NCBI GenBank assembly: GCA_026119855.1
Contig: JAOWBW010000440.1
Coordinates: 967,370 to 1,031,369 of the forward strand
DNA: 64,000 bases
Direction: 5' to 3'
Origin: Campanula takesimana
Lineage: Eukaryota > Streptophyta > Magnoliopsida > Asterales > Campanulaceae
Shown piece by piece: positions 9,741-21,112 of the stretch. A model generated the notes under the pieces. It saw only the letters and a list, made by a program, of their open reading frames with translations, ran no database searches and was not told where the DNA came from. The translations under genes and the position numbers were made by a program. The first letter of the stretch is position 1. Every line of letters starts with the position of its first letter.

Positions 9741-11811
9741 ATGGCTAAGGAGGGCGCTGGTACTGGTTTGTTTGGTGGGGGAGGCATCAATGGCGTTTCT
9801 AGGGTTTTGAATTCCAAAAACCCTAATTTGTATGGTGGAGGTTCTAATGTTGTTGGGGATGGTGCAAACTCGGGTGTAATTATTGGGGCTATTGCTCAAG
9901 GGACCAAGGATGCCATCTCTCAAGGTTTGATTGCCAACAACGCAGGAAAGTCAGCAATAGCGGCTGCAGAGGCCAATCTGGTTAAGGGTGAGGTAGGTCA
10001 TGCACCTAGGGCTCCTATTTCGTACTCGGCTGATTTGAGCGGGGATAAGGGTGTTGAAGGTACGTTTGTCAACCCATTTGAGGGATTTCAGGCTCCTCCT
10101 CGCCGTGGATCTTTATTGATGGGGAACCAATGTTGATGTTGACTGAACGGGAGATTCAAGCGGCTGCGGACTGTTTGAAATTTATGGTCGTATTAAAATT
10201 CACTACTGGAAGGCCTCAATTGAAGGTAATTCACGATCACATAACTCAACACTGGGGGCTAAAGGGGGTTTTTAATGTGGGTTTACTTGACCCACGGCAT
10301 GTTTCAGTGTATCTCTCTACACAAGAGGACCTAACTTTGGCTTTAGCTCGGGAATCCAATGTTATTATGAATTCTATGTTTCGATGTTTTCGGTGGACAC
10401 CAGATTTTGATTATGGTTGTGACAATCCTCGTATTTCTGTATGGGTACGCTTGCCTAACCTGCCTTTACATTATTATGCTTTTATGGCTAACATTGGAAA
10501 TACGTTGGGTACATTTTTACGGGCTGATGATAGGTCTGCTGGTTTCACTCATCATGGTTTTGCTCGTTTTTGTGTGGAAATGGATGTTTCACAGCATAAG
10601 CCTAGTAGGATTTATCTTGGGTCTTCTCGAGAAAATGGTTTTTGGCAGGACATTGAGTATGAGGGGAATGTGCTCTACTGTTCTAAGTGTGGAATGTTGG
10701 GACATGATGAATACTCGTGTCGGCGTAATGCTAGGCGAATGGGTCGAAACACTGGGTATCAGAAACCTCCGGTCCAGATTCAACAGCAGAAGCAACCCCC
10801 ATCGCAGCAACAACAGCAGAAACCAACCCACCAGCAGGTACCACCCAGGGATCCGGCACAGAGACAGGGTAAAGCCAACTCTGAGTGGCAGGTTGTGGGT
10901 GGGAAAGGAAATCGGAAAGCAACTGAGGCCGAGAAGGGTAAAGCGGTGGATGCAAATGCAGGTACTAGTAAGCAGGGACAGACAAAGGGATCGGTTTTTT
11001 CTAGGTTGGAGTATGGGGCAGTACAAATTTTGGGTAATCATGATGTTTGGATGAATAAGGTGGATGACAAGGGTACTGGTAAGGAAGATGGGGAGATTAC
11101 AGCTCCCAAGTCAGGTGGTAAAACCAGTTCTGCGATATTGGTTGAGGAGATTTCTCCAGAACAGGATAAAGTAGAAAGAGAAGAGATTGAAAGGGTTCAG
11201 AAGCAGCAGCAGCAGCAACAACCAAAAGTTAATGAAAACTCTTTGCGGTTTTAGATGGTTTGGAGGATGAGGAGGTTCATGAGGAGATTGAGATCAAAGA
11301 TACAGAGGAGGATGGGGCAGCAGTAAAGGAGTCCAATATGAATGCTTTTGCGGTGCTTCAGGATTTAGATGGTGAGGAGGATGTTGATAAGGGAACAAAG
11401 GAACAACTACCACCTTGCATGGTGAACACATTGGTAGTCATGAGCTCTAGTACGGAAGTCTCTTCGACTAATGCGTCGATTGATCATGTTTCTGAGACAC
11501 AGGTGCCGGTGGTAGTAGCTGAGGATACTAATCAGGGACAGGGACAGAAAGGCATGGAGACAGATATAGGGACTATTCAGGGATCTGAGGACTCAGAATT
11601 TTCTGAGGGTGATACTGAGGTCGAGACAACTATTGAGACAAGTTCTACAGGGGACACTACAGCGAAACAAGATCCTTCTTTTAAAGACGTTTCCAGTGGT
11701 AAGAAGTCGAGACGTAGGAAGAAAAAGGGTAATAAGCCGTTGCCGATGGGTTCGCCTCCACAGACCCGAAGCAAGACTGTTGGGGTAACCTCTATCTCTA
11801 ATAGTTTTTAA
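9741..11811 (+). pseudogene. L1 ORF1: DUF4283 / CCHC zinc-knuckle protein, frameshifted
   Basis: The likely start is the ATG at 9741 (context CAGCCATGG), giving MAKEGAGTGLFGGGG. A low-complexity N-terminus leads to a DUF4283 domain (about 10130-10650, ending NVLYCSKCGM) and a CX2CX4HX4C knuckle (CSKCGMLGHDEYSC, 10677-10721). A Gln/Lys-rich linker and an acidic tail ending in a basic KKSRRRKKKG cluster follow. The frame changes near 10100-10120 and again near 11245, each by one base. The family's ORF1 protein binds element RNA as a chaperone. Its TAA overlaps the ORF2 ATG (TAATG). Confidence 0.85.
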
Positions 11812-14800
11812 TGTCGTTCATCATATGGAATGCTAGAGGCGTCGGTAATGTTAAGACTATGGATGCGTTGAAAGTTTTAGTGCAGCAGCATAAACCTTGG
11901 TGTTTAGCAATTCTGGAACCTAAAATCTATGGTATTAGGCTCCCGAATATCGCTAAACAACTTGGTTTTCCTCATTTCATGCATGGAGATCCTGTTAATA
12001 AGCATATTTGGGTGTTATGGAAAAATGGTATTGATATGGATGTTGCTCTAGTCTCTAAGCAACATATCTCTGTTCGGGTTACGGTTTTTGGTGAACAGTA
12101 TGGGGTATTTTCGTTTGTTTATGCCAGTTGTGATCGGTTGGAGAGACAATCTTTATGGGGAGAGCTCCTTAATTTATCTTCGCAGTCTGATGATCCGTGG
12201 TTGATTGGTGGTGATTTCAACATCATTGCAGCGCCGGCGGAGAAACTGGGAGGTAATGGGTGGGATTTTCCTAGTATTGATGACTTCTGCAATTTCATGG
12301 TTACTGCCGGTGTTTCGGATGCGGGTTATGAAGGGAGTATCTATACCTGGTGTAATGGGCATCCTGGGAATCGTCGGATTTGGGAGAGATTGGATAGGGT
12401 GTTGGTGAACGGGTCTTTCGCTGCTAAACACGGCAGTATCACTGTTGTTCATTTACCGCGGGATGTATCTGATCACTCTCCGCTGCAGATTAATATCGCT
12501 GCTATCACTAAACCAAAGTGCCCCTTTAAGTTTTATAAAATGTGGTTTGAGCATCCAAGATTTGATGACTTTGTACGGGAGGTGTGGAGTAGAGGTTGCT
12601 GGGGAACACCGTTGTTCAGACTGCACCGGAAGCTTCATGTGTTGCGCGGAGAACTCAGAAAGTGGAATTGGGAGGTTTTCGGTAATATTTACCGTAAGAT
12701 CGATCAGTTGCAGGATGATCTTACCGTTTGGACTTCTCACTGCAGCAAAATTGGGATGATTTAGTTGCTGCAGAACAGAGGCAGAAAAATGCGGAACTAG
12801 TTCAGGTTCGCAGATGGGAGGTGGACATGAAACAGCAGCAGTCACGGCAATTATGGGTTCAGGACGGAGACAGAAACTCGGCCTTTTTTCACGCTTCCAT
12901 CAAAGAGCGGAGAAGGCAGAATTCCTTGAAGCTGCAGCTGCCGGATGGTTCTTGGTGTGATAATGAGAACTTATTGGGAGAGCTTGGAGCTAAACATTTT
13001 GAGGAGATTTTTTCTTCTGGTCCTCATGAGGTTGATGACAGGTTATTTCAGGGTATTGTGGCAGGAGTAACAACTGCAGATAATGCGATGCTTACTGTAG
13101 TCCCTGATGAGACAGAGGTTTGGGAGTCTATTAAATCTCTGAATGCAGACAGTGCTCCGGGATCAGACGGTTTTACTGGTCAATTCTTTAGGGGATGTTG
13201 GTCAATTATTAAAACTGATGTTGTTGCTGCGGTTCAGTCGTTCTATAGAGGTGAGGAACTTCCCAAAGGTTTGTCGTCTAATGTGTTGGTGCTCTTACCC
13301 AAGGTTGATAAGCCGACTGGGTTTAAGGATTTGAGGCCTATTAGCCTATCCACCTTTATGAACAAGGTGATCTCTAAAATTTTAACTTTACGACTAGCTT
13401 GTGTGTTGCCTAAGTTAATTTCTTCGGAACAGACGGGTTTCATGAGGGTCGTGGTATTCAGGAAAATATTGCCTTGGCTCATGAGATGGTGCATCGGATC
13501 GATCAGAAGGTTGTGGGTGGGAATGTTCTCTTCAAGCTGGATATGTCTAAGGCGTATGATCGACTAGAGTGGGATTTCTTATTTAGAGCTTTAGAAACGT
13601 TTGGGTTTGATGCCAACTGCTGCAGCCTGATTTCGAGGTTAGTGCGGGGTAATTGGTATTCTGTTCGTATGGGGGGTGTTTCTCATGGTTACTTTCCCTC
13701 AACTCGTGGGGTGAAACAGGGAGATCCGCTCTCTCCATTGTTATTCATTATTGCTCAGGAAATACTGTCCCGGGCATTGTACAGAGCTGTTCAGGAAGAG
13801 GTGTTTAGGCCGTTTGAACATGGTAGGGGGAATTTTCCATTGACCCATTTGCTTTATGCGGATGACATGCTTTTGTTTTGTAACGGGCGTCAGAGATCCA
13901 TTAAGGGTCTTCGTGAGGTTTTGAGTATGTATGAGAGGTCTTCGGGTCAATTGATTAATTTGGAGAAGAGCGGTTTTTATGTGGGTGCTAAAAGGCGACA
14001 GTTCGAGATAGAAAATATTCGAAGATGGTCGGGTTGCACGCACCAGCAGTTTCCGCTCAAATATCTGGGGATCCCGTTGTTCAAAGGTAGAGTCAAGAGG
14101 GTACACTTTGCGGAGCTAGAAGCAAAGATGATGAAAAGGGTGGATGGTTGGAAAGCACGGCTTCTGTCATTTGGTGGGAAGGTAACTCTCATCAAATCTG
14201 TACTTTCTAGCATTCCTATTTATTCTTTGGGTGTGCTTAAGGTGCCTAAGGTTGTAACTCGTAAGTTGGAAAGCATTATGTCCAACTTCTTATGGAGCAG
14301 TGGAGGTGAAAAAAGGGCTCATTGGGTTTCTTGGGATGTGGTTTGTAGACCTATCCAGGAAGGTGGTTTGGGAATTCGGAGGGTGGGGGATATGAATCAG
14401 GCTATGTTAGCCAAGTTGGCGTGGGTGGCCACCAGAGGCAATTCCCTATGGTCACAATGGGTCCGTGTCAAGTATAAATGTCAACCTGCAGCCTCTAGTT
14501 CGCATGTGTGGCAAGCTGCATCGTCATATTTACATCAGTTGGATGATTGCAGTCGTTGGGTTGTTGGCAGAGGAGATATCAGATTTTGGACTGATAATTG
14601 GTGTGGGGTTCGACTTGGGGGCCCGCTTCCTGAAGATCAACTTTTGACAGTGAGAGATGGTATTCAGGTTTTAGAGGACATGCTTCAGTTTATCCCGCAG
14701 GATCTACATGCCAATGTTCGTAGGGTGCATATTGATGAGCATAGTGAGGATCGTCCGGTCTTCATTCTTACAAAAATGGGAACTTTTGAGACAGCTGCAT

Positions 14801-15880
14801 GGTGGGATTATATTCGGGTCCGCAGCCCTTTGGTGGAATGGGGTGCTAAGGTTTGGCATCCCAACATCCCTACAAAGGTCAGTGGTTTCTGGTGGAGGGC
14901 TATGCACAATGGTCTTCCGGTGGATGCAAAATTGGAGTCTCGGGGCTTCAATATCCCATCTCGATGTGTGTGCTGTCCTGGAGGTGGTCATAGGGAGACT
15001 CTTAATCATTTACTTCTACAGTCGGTGATTGCGCAGTCTGTTTGGAGGCATTGGGTTAGTCTTTTCCTTTGACTCATAATTATATTGATTTACATCATTT
15101 GTGGACTGTTTGGTGTGGCGGACAGTCAAAGCGCCGACAGGTTGGTTTAGTTCGTATGGGTATTATGCTTTTTACTTGTTGGGAGATTTGGAAAGCAAGG
15201 TGTAAATCGATTTTCGAAGGAACTGTTATGAATAGTGCCAAAATTGTGGATGGGGTTAAAAATGCTCTTATTGAGATGTGCTCATTCCTAGTCCCGAAAG
15301 GGGCTCCTAGTGGGAATGACCGTGACTTGTTGGAGAGCTTAGGCCTCAAAGTGGCAGAGCATAAGTTTAGGCGGCAGAGGCTGTTGAGATGGGAGCCTTC
15401 CCGCTCTCATGTTTTTACTTTGAATACGGATGGTTCCGCGATAAACGGCCAGTGCACGGGTGGTGGTATTATAAGGGATGGTATCGGGCTTTTGTTTGTG
15501 CCTTTTCACACTACTACGGAGATGGAACCAACATGAAGGCGGAGATCTTTGCTTTACGTGATGGCCTGCGCTTATGTCATTCTTGGGGTTTACTTTCTGT
15601 TCAGGTAAACTCAGATTCCTTAGTAGCTGTGAATATTTTAAAAGGGCGAAATAATTGTCCGTGGCAATACACGTATGAATTGCGGGAATGTGAAAGTTTG
15701 ATTGGAGGGTATGAGTTACGTCATGTTCTTCGTCAAGCAAATGGGGTTGCGGATAGATTGGCTTTTGAAGCTCATATTCATAAAACGGTTTGGACATATG
15801 GATCGTCAAGGGAGCTTCCACGGAGTGTCTTGGACGCGTTACGTTTTGATGAAAGTGGATACTATGTTGAGCGTCGATAA
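11811..15880 (+). pseudogene. L1 ORF2: endonuclease - reverse transcriptase - RNase H, frameshifted
   Basis: It starts at the ATG sharing one base with the ORF1 stop. The APE-type endonuclease (11811-12480) shows WNARGVG, LEPKIYG, GGDFNII, ERLDRVLV and SDHSPL. The reverse transcriptase (about 13140-14100) shows SAPGSDGFTGQFF, RPISL, FKLDMSKAYDRLEWDFL, GVKQGDPLSPLLF and the YADD box (13854-13865). A zf-RVT segment (FWWRAMHNGLPVDAKLESRG) and an RNase H domain (LNTDGSA, then MKAEIFALRDGL and VNSDSLVAV) follow. The frame shifts near 12727, 13443, 15065 and 15495, all by one or two bases. The enzyme would nick target DNA and prime reverse transcription there. Confidence 0.9.
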
Positions 15881-16262
15881 TTATTTGATGTTGTTGGTGT
15901 TTGCTGCGGCTTGGTTATGGTGTTTGGTTCTGTGGAATAGTTTCTTGAGTGCAAGGAAGGCATACGGACTCGTTTCGGTTGTAAAAGAGGCAGACGGCCC
16001 GTGTCTTGGACTTTTGATGGATCATTGGGCTCATTTGAATTTATTAGGATTGTTCTTTGGTTTAATTTTTTCAGGCTTTTATTTTTTAGATGGTTTTACC
16101 TTTGAGGAGTTGGTTTATTTTTTGGATTTCGAGGTCCGGCTCCATATCCGGCAATGAGTCGGGTGGTTGTCCCCCTCTTGTACTTATATTTTATAATTAA
16201 TAAAATCTTCCCAGGTGCCGCCCTGGTTTAAAAAAAAAAAAAATAAAAAAAAAAAAAATAAA
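15881..16262 (+). other. L1 3'UTR and poly-A tail
   Basis: Untranslated sequence with AATAAAATC near 16198, CCGCCCTGGTTT just before the tail, then an A-rich run (16231-16262) with two T interruptions. Confidence 0.8.
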
Positions 16263-16274
16263 AATTGGGGAAGA

Positions 16275-16832
16275 GAATGGATGGAGAGATAATTTGAAGT
16301 GCTTCATCATGACGTGTTAAGCGACCTAGATCGCTTTGATATTTCGTGTTTTAATTTCGGTGTGCCAATCATTTTCCGTGAAAAATACTTTAATCCGATC
16401 TAAAATAACTGTCACTTTAATATTTTTAACGAATTAAAAAAAAAAACTATAGTTTTATAGTTAATGTACCAAGTAACAAGTATACCTAATCGATTGTGTT
16501 TTTCACCAGCATTACTTTTCGCAACAAAATAATTAATAGGAGTACATTATAGTAACCATTACTGATTTACCAACATTACTTTTTGCAATAAAAATAATTA
16601 ATTAATTGCAACAACTACTAATAAGAGTATAACAATTATTTTGAGCCCAAATTAATTATGCACTATCCCATTTTGCATCCCGTGCGTGAAGTAGACTGAT
16701 ATAATTATTAAATTAAACTTCAATCAAATTAATTAATACTAGAATGGGTAAATTTTATTATTTAAACATGCAAAGAATACTTGCTTCAAAAAAAACATGC
16801 AAAGAATACAAAACATTAATAGTAAAAATTAA
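16275..16832. other. Spacer between the LINE and the CYP79 3' end
   Basis: AT-rich DNA with no gene. It should include the 3'UTR of the minus-strand CYP79 gene (TTAATAGTAAAAATTAATC lies just beyond the stop). A TTGCAA(C/T)AAAATAATTAAT-type block is repeated near 16520 and 16580. Confidence 0.5.
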
Positions 16833-18691
16833 TCAACAATTCGCAAGCGCGGTATAGAGATGCTCCGGCAACCGTGGCTTAGCCACCGCAACCAGCGGGT
16901 TAGCCAAAAACAGGTCCTCATGTGACTCACTCAAATCAATCTTCGTCCCCGCCGCCGGTGGAATCTCCCAACTAAACCCTTGTAGCAGCCTAGCAATCAG
17001 CATTTCAGTTACGGTGGACCCCAACGTAATACCTGGGCACCCCCTTCGCCCGGTGCTAAACGATATCATCCGGAGCTCATGATCCGTTAACACCACCCCT
17101 CCTTCCTTCAAATGCCGCTCCGGGTCAAACCGGAGCGGGTCTTCCCACGCCTCTGGGCTCCGCCCGAGCCTAGGGCGGCTTAGTAGCACGTGACTACCCT
17201 TTGGTATGAAGTACCCGTTTACTTCAGTGTCTTCGATGGAGACATGAGGTAAGTTGAAGGGTGCGATTGGGTGTAGGCGGAATCCTTCCTTGGCGCAAGC
17301 CTTGATGTAGTTCAGTTTTGGAAGATCGGATTCTTCAACCAACCGGTCTCTCCCCACCACCCGATCGAGTTCTTCCCATGCTTTCAAAAGCATGTGTGGT
17401 TGGTTAAGCATTTCGGCCATTGCCCATTCTACTGCATTAGATGGATTATCAACTGTCGCCAGTACAAGTTCCTACAACAACAACAATAACAAAGCCTTAG
17501 TCCCTAAATAACTTGAGGTTAGCAAGTATAAGTCCATTTGTTACAATTTCATATCATCAATTTTTGCGGTTTTTCCAAATCCTGGCCATGATTAGTGTGT
17601 GCGAGCACAATAAAGAGTCTTACCGCGACCATTGACTTAGTTTCTTGAGTTGTTAACACTGCATTACCGCCATCATCCTTGAGACCGATAAGAACATCAA
17701 GCAAGTCTTCTTCCTGTTTCCTTGTACCACTAGCCCATTGTTGAATTCTTTCTTCAACCTCAGGATCATGATACTTTTGTATTCCCGCGTTAGCTGCATA
17801 GACGATTTTCTCATGCCCGTCAAAATCAAGAATCCCTCTCAACATAGGGAAATGCTCGTTAACAAAGAACGAAGCTTTTCTTAACCACGGCAAGTAATCG
17901 CTTACACAAAGCGCGTAAAGATAAGTTAGGGCTGTAAAAAGAGCATCCAAATGCTCTACTTCCTCAACTCCCGGTCCGCCATCTTTAGTTCCCGTCCCGA
18001 AAAACCTCTTCCCAAAAACCAATTTTCGAATCACATTTCCGCAATAATGTTGGGCAGCAATCCTGACATTAACCAGCCCCCCACTGGATGGCCGCCCACA
18101 TTTGTTAAAAACATACCAAACCAAGTTATCTGCTTCTTCAACACGCTTGCCATGAAGCCATTTATGTTTGGCGGGGGAAAGAATTTCTGACGCCGCGATT
18201 TTTCTCATTTTTTTCCATTGGTTTCCAAATGGAGTGAGAACCGCACCTAAGTATCCACCGCTAGTAACACGAGACGACATCGTGTCAGGCCTAGACATGA
18301 AAATGGCGTCTTGCTTTTTTAAAAACTCTCGGGCTAACTTTGGGGAGGTGACGGGAATGACATGAACATTACCAATACGGACACACAATATATCAGTATT
18401 CATGTCACACATTAGCTTATTAATCCATTTGTATGAAGGCTTATTTCGTAGCATAGTAATCAAGGAACCAACAACCGGATATGGTTTTGGCCCCGGAGGG
18501 AGAGGCGGTCTATGAATACGATCATTGTCGCGGAAGGTCTTTGCAATGAAATAAGAAATCAAAGCTAGGAATGAAAGAATGAAAACACCATGGAAGAGAA
18601 TGAAGCATGGAATCAAAGCTAGGAAGGGAAGAATGAAAGCTCCATGAAAGAAAGTTGGTGTAGAGAAAATGTCCAACATTTTCAAAGACAT
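16833..18691 (-). CDS. CYP79: CYP79-family cytochrome P450 (amino acid N-hydroxylase)
   Basis: Two exons, 18691-17624 and 17471-16833, join in phase 0 to give 568 residues, a normal CYP79 length. An ER membrane anchor (residues about 15-50, an 18-residue unit repeated twice) is followed by the hinge PPLPPGP (62-68). The modified I-helix TVDNPSNAVEWA, which lacks the usual threonine, is a CYP79 hallmark. So are PERH in place of PERF (473-476) and SFSTGRRGCPG with heme ligand Cys501. ExxR is Glu418-Arg421. CYP79 enzymes convert amino acids to aldoximes by double N-hydroxylation at the ER, the first step to cyanogenic glucosides, glucosinolates or volatile nitriles. The substrate cannot be told. 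No frameshift or stop is seen. Confidence 0.93.
17472..17623 (-). other. CYP79 intron whose 3' end is an RTE tail
   Basis: A 152-bp phase-0 intron with donor GTAAGACTC and acceptor GTTGTTGTTGTAG. The last ~50 bases, read on the gene strand, match the 3' end of plant RTE elements: GCTAACC, a short gap, TTATTTAGGGACTAAGGC, then TTTG(TTG)n. The pyrimidine-rich tract and the acceptor therefore lie in the retrotransposon-like tail. Compare 8700-8735 in this window. Confidence 0.8.
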
Positions 18692-18956
18692 CTTAGTACT
18701 ATTGTTTTTGCAAGAGCTCTCTTAAAAATTTTGTTGTGGTGTCGTATTTAAGAATGAAAGCTCCATAAAATGGTTTGTGAAAAATACTAGACCTTAAGTA
18801 AAACGTTAATGTTATGCCAAAAGTAGATGAGCCCAAGCCCAGGGGTGTGGAGTAGAGCATCATCATCAGGGACTGCGTGCGTCTTTTGTCAAAGATTAAA
18901 TTTAAAAGGCTGTGGTCCATACCTCCTCCATTGCTTCTATTCATGTTTATTTTTTA
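18692..18956 (-). promoter_or_regulatory. Putative CYP79 5' flank
   Basis: Only about 265 bp separate the ATG from a MITE end. The stretch has TTAAATAC at about 18743-18750 as the best TATA-like match. I see no stronger core promoter motif, so regulatory sequence may extend into the MITE or TR-GAG element. Confidence 0.3.
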
Positions 18957-19207
18957 TACCCCCTCTGTCCCTAAATGAGTGTCCATTCTTTGGAAAATTT
19001 TATCCCAAAATAAGTGTCCATTTTGATCATAACTTTGTCCCTAAATGTTTTTTTTTCAGAATTTTTTTCACCGGTTTCTTTATACTTGCAAAAACTAAAT
19101 GTTTGTAAAGAGGATTACAAGATTAAATATGAATTTTGCCATTAAATTGTACAAAAATTTATGTCCCTTAAAATACAATTTGGACACTCATTTAGGGACT
19201 GAGGTAG

Positions 19208-19990
19208 TGTTTTGGCCAATTTTCGTCAATTGGACAAATAAAAATGATAAAAAGAAATAGGGTACAAATGGAATATAGATTTAAGAATTCAAGATGTTAA
19301 CGCGGGATGTAACGAGGAAAGCCCTTGGAACAATCGTCCTCCGGCACAAAACCTCGGGAGGTTTTGGAAACCTACCTTAACCTTCCAAATTCACTAAGTA
19401 TTTGAGGGGATTACAAAGATGAAGTATAGAGAGAGTTACAGAAAAGTGAGTGTGTGTTTACAATGAATGTGTGTGCTATTTATACTAAGAAATTAAGCCA
19501 CAAACTAGCTAAGCCATGATTCTCGGAAAGTTGGTTGTAGCTTTATCCTTTGCCACGACTTCGACTTGATTTGGTTAACTGAGATTCCTTTTGTTGACTG
19601 AGTCTTAATTAGGTCACGCCGCTTTTGATTATGCTCCACGTTTTAGTAGTGGTTCCTGAAAAATAGGATCTGGTAACTGTCTTGCAGGGCGTCAACTCAG
19701 GATGTCAGCTCAGGTTGTCAGCTCAGGACGTCAGGATGTAAAATCAACATGTAAAAGTCAACATGCAGAAAAAAGTCAACATGTAGAGTCAAGATGTAAG
19801 ATGTCGGAGCAAGCTGAAGGCTTTAAGTTGTTTTCAGCATGTTGAAGGCTTCAAGTTGTTTTCAGCATGTTGAAGGCTTCAAGTTGCATGATGTGGCTGA
19901 TTTTATCCATTGTGTAAAATGTAAGACGTAAACTCAACCTGTTATCTCCAGGATGTAGATGTAGTGCTGTGAGATTTTTCACCCCAAACA
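19208..19990 (-). repeat. Complete LTR (3' LTR) of the TR-GAG element
   Basis: This 783-bp copy retains a TATA box on the minus strand (TATAAATAG, 19476-19484), which the other LTR has lost. Internally it holds short repeated blocks around GTCAACATGTA and TTCAGCATGTTGAAGG. Shared parts of the two LTRs are almost identical. Confidence 0.85.
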
Positions 19991-20349
19991 ATTGCCCCTA
20001 AATTTTTTGAATTGAGTGAACATAGAAATTCAAGAAATTTTCTTAACGGTTGATGTCCACTCCCATTTACAAGGCATTTAATGTAGGTGATGTAAGCTCC
20101 AAGATGCAATTGATCCTGCAAAAAATAAAGAGAAAGACGAAGAATATGATATTTTGGTGATTGTCTTAAAGACAATTTTTATTTGTTTGCAACATGTCTA
20201 TTTGGACATGTTAGGTTGCAATTTTGTTTGAACCATGTCTTGTAATAGCATGGTTAAAACTTATTGGTGTTTCCCGTTTTAGGATCGGTGTGTTTGATCC
20301 ATTTTGGTATTTCGATAATAGACTTGGTCGTACGATTAGGATTTTAAGG

Positions 20350-20509
20350 GTAACATGTTGATGTTACAACGTAGAATAATTTTGGAACAATTGAATAGTA
20401 GCGATGTAAGGAACGGTTGGTAACATGTTGATGTTACAAGTTGGGAATCATGATGAAAAGATGTTTATCTTTTAAACCCTGTGTTCGTTTGGTAACATGT
20501 AAATGTTAC
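20350..20509. repeat. Three spaced GTAACAT hairpins
   Basis: GTAACAT, four loop bases and ATGTTAC occurs at 20350-20367, 20420-20437 and 20492-20509, at intervals of 70 and 72 bp. They lie in the non-coding half of the TR-GAG element. Confidence 0.7.
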
Positions 20510-21112
20510 AACCTTTTGATTTCAACTTGAGTTCATAATTTTAATTAAGTGCAAGAAGGTAATCAATATGTACATGACACATTGGCCCACCTACAACTTA
20601 ACTAAAACATGAAAATCGTGCGCACGGGCGAAGGTGTAGAAACCTTAAACACATAAGAAAGGTGTAAAACCTTATACCTTGGATGGAATTGTACTTTGAT
20701 TTTTCCTGTTGGACATGAATTCTGACTCATGTGAACATCTTTGAATACTTGGATCAGCATGTAATACCTCTGATCAACATGTAACATCTGGAAAACTTGG
20801 ATCAACATGTAAACATCTTGACCTGAATAGAGACTTTGAGTTTCCTCGCAAAGCAGAAACATGTTAGGGTTGGGTGTTAGCTTGGCTAACACCCCTCCGA
20901 TGCTTAAGTTAGTCGATGTTTGATGAAGATAAATCAAATTGCAACAACATAATTGAAATAAAGCAATATAAATGCATACCTGATTTTCTGAATTAAGTTG
21001 ACAAGCTATAACTTACATGAAGTACAGCTTGAGATGCGCTGCATTCTAACTTCTAGGAATTCTGGTACCATCTATAGTTGACATCCAGCATGCCCCCTTT
21101 CCAACCTATTGA

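Larger units (their letters stand above)
9125..16262 (+). mobile_element. Full-length L1-type LINE
   Basis: The insertion is 7.1 kb, bounded by a 12-bp target duplication and ending in an A-rich tail (16231-16262). In order it holds a 5'UTR with a tRNA-like block and tandem units, ORF1 (DUF4283 plus a CCHC knuckle), ORF2 (endonuclease, reverse transcriptase, zf-RVT, RNase H), a 3'UTR with AATAAAAT near 16198, and the tail. This is the standard plant L1 layout. Both ORFs carry single-base frameshifts, so the copy cannot make its proteins as read, but nothing large is missing. Confidence 0.92.

Noticed and set aside
10407..11054. Long alternative-frame ORFs on both strands across L1 ORF1
   Set aside because: They overlap the DUF4283/zinc-knuckle frame, have no domains of their own and exist because the real frame has biased codons.
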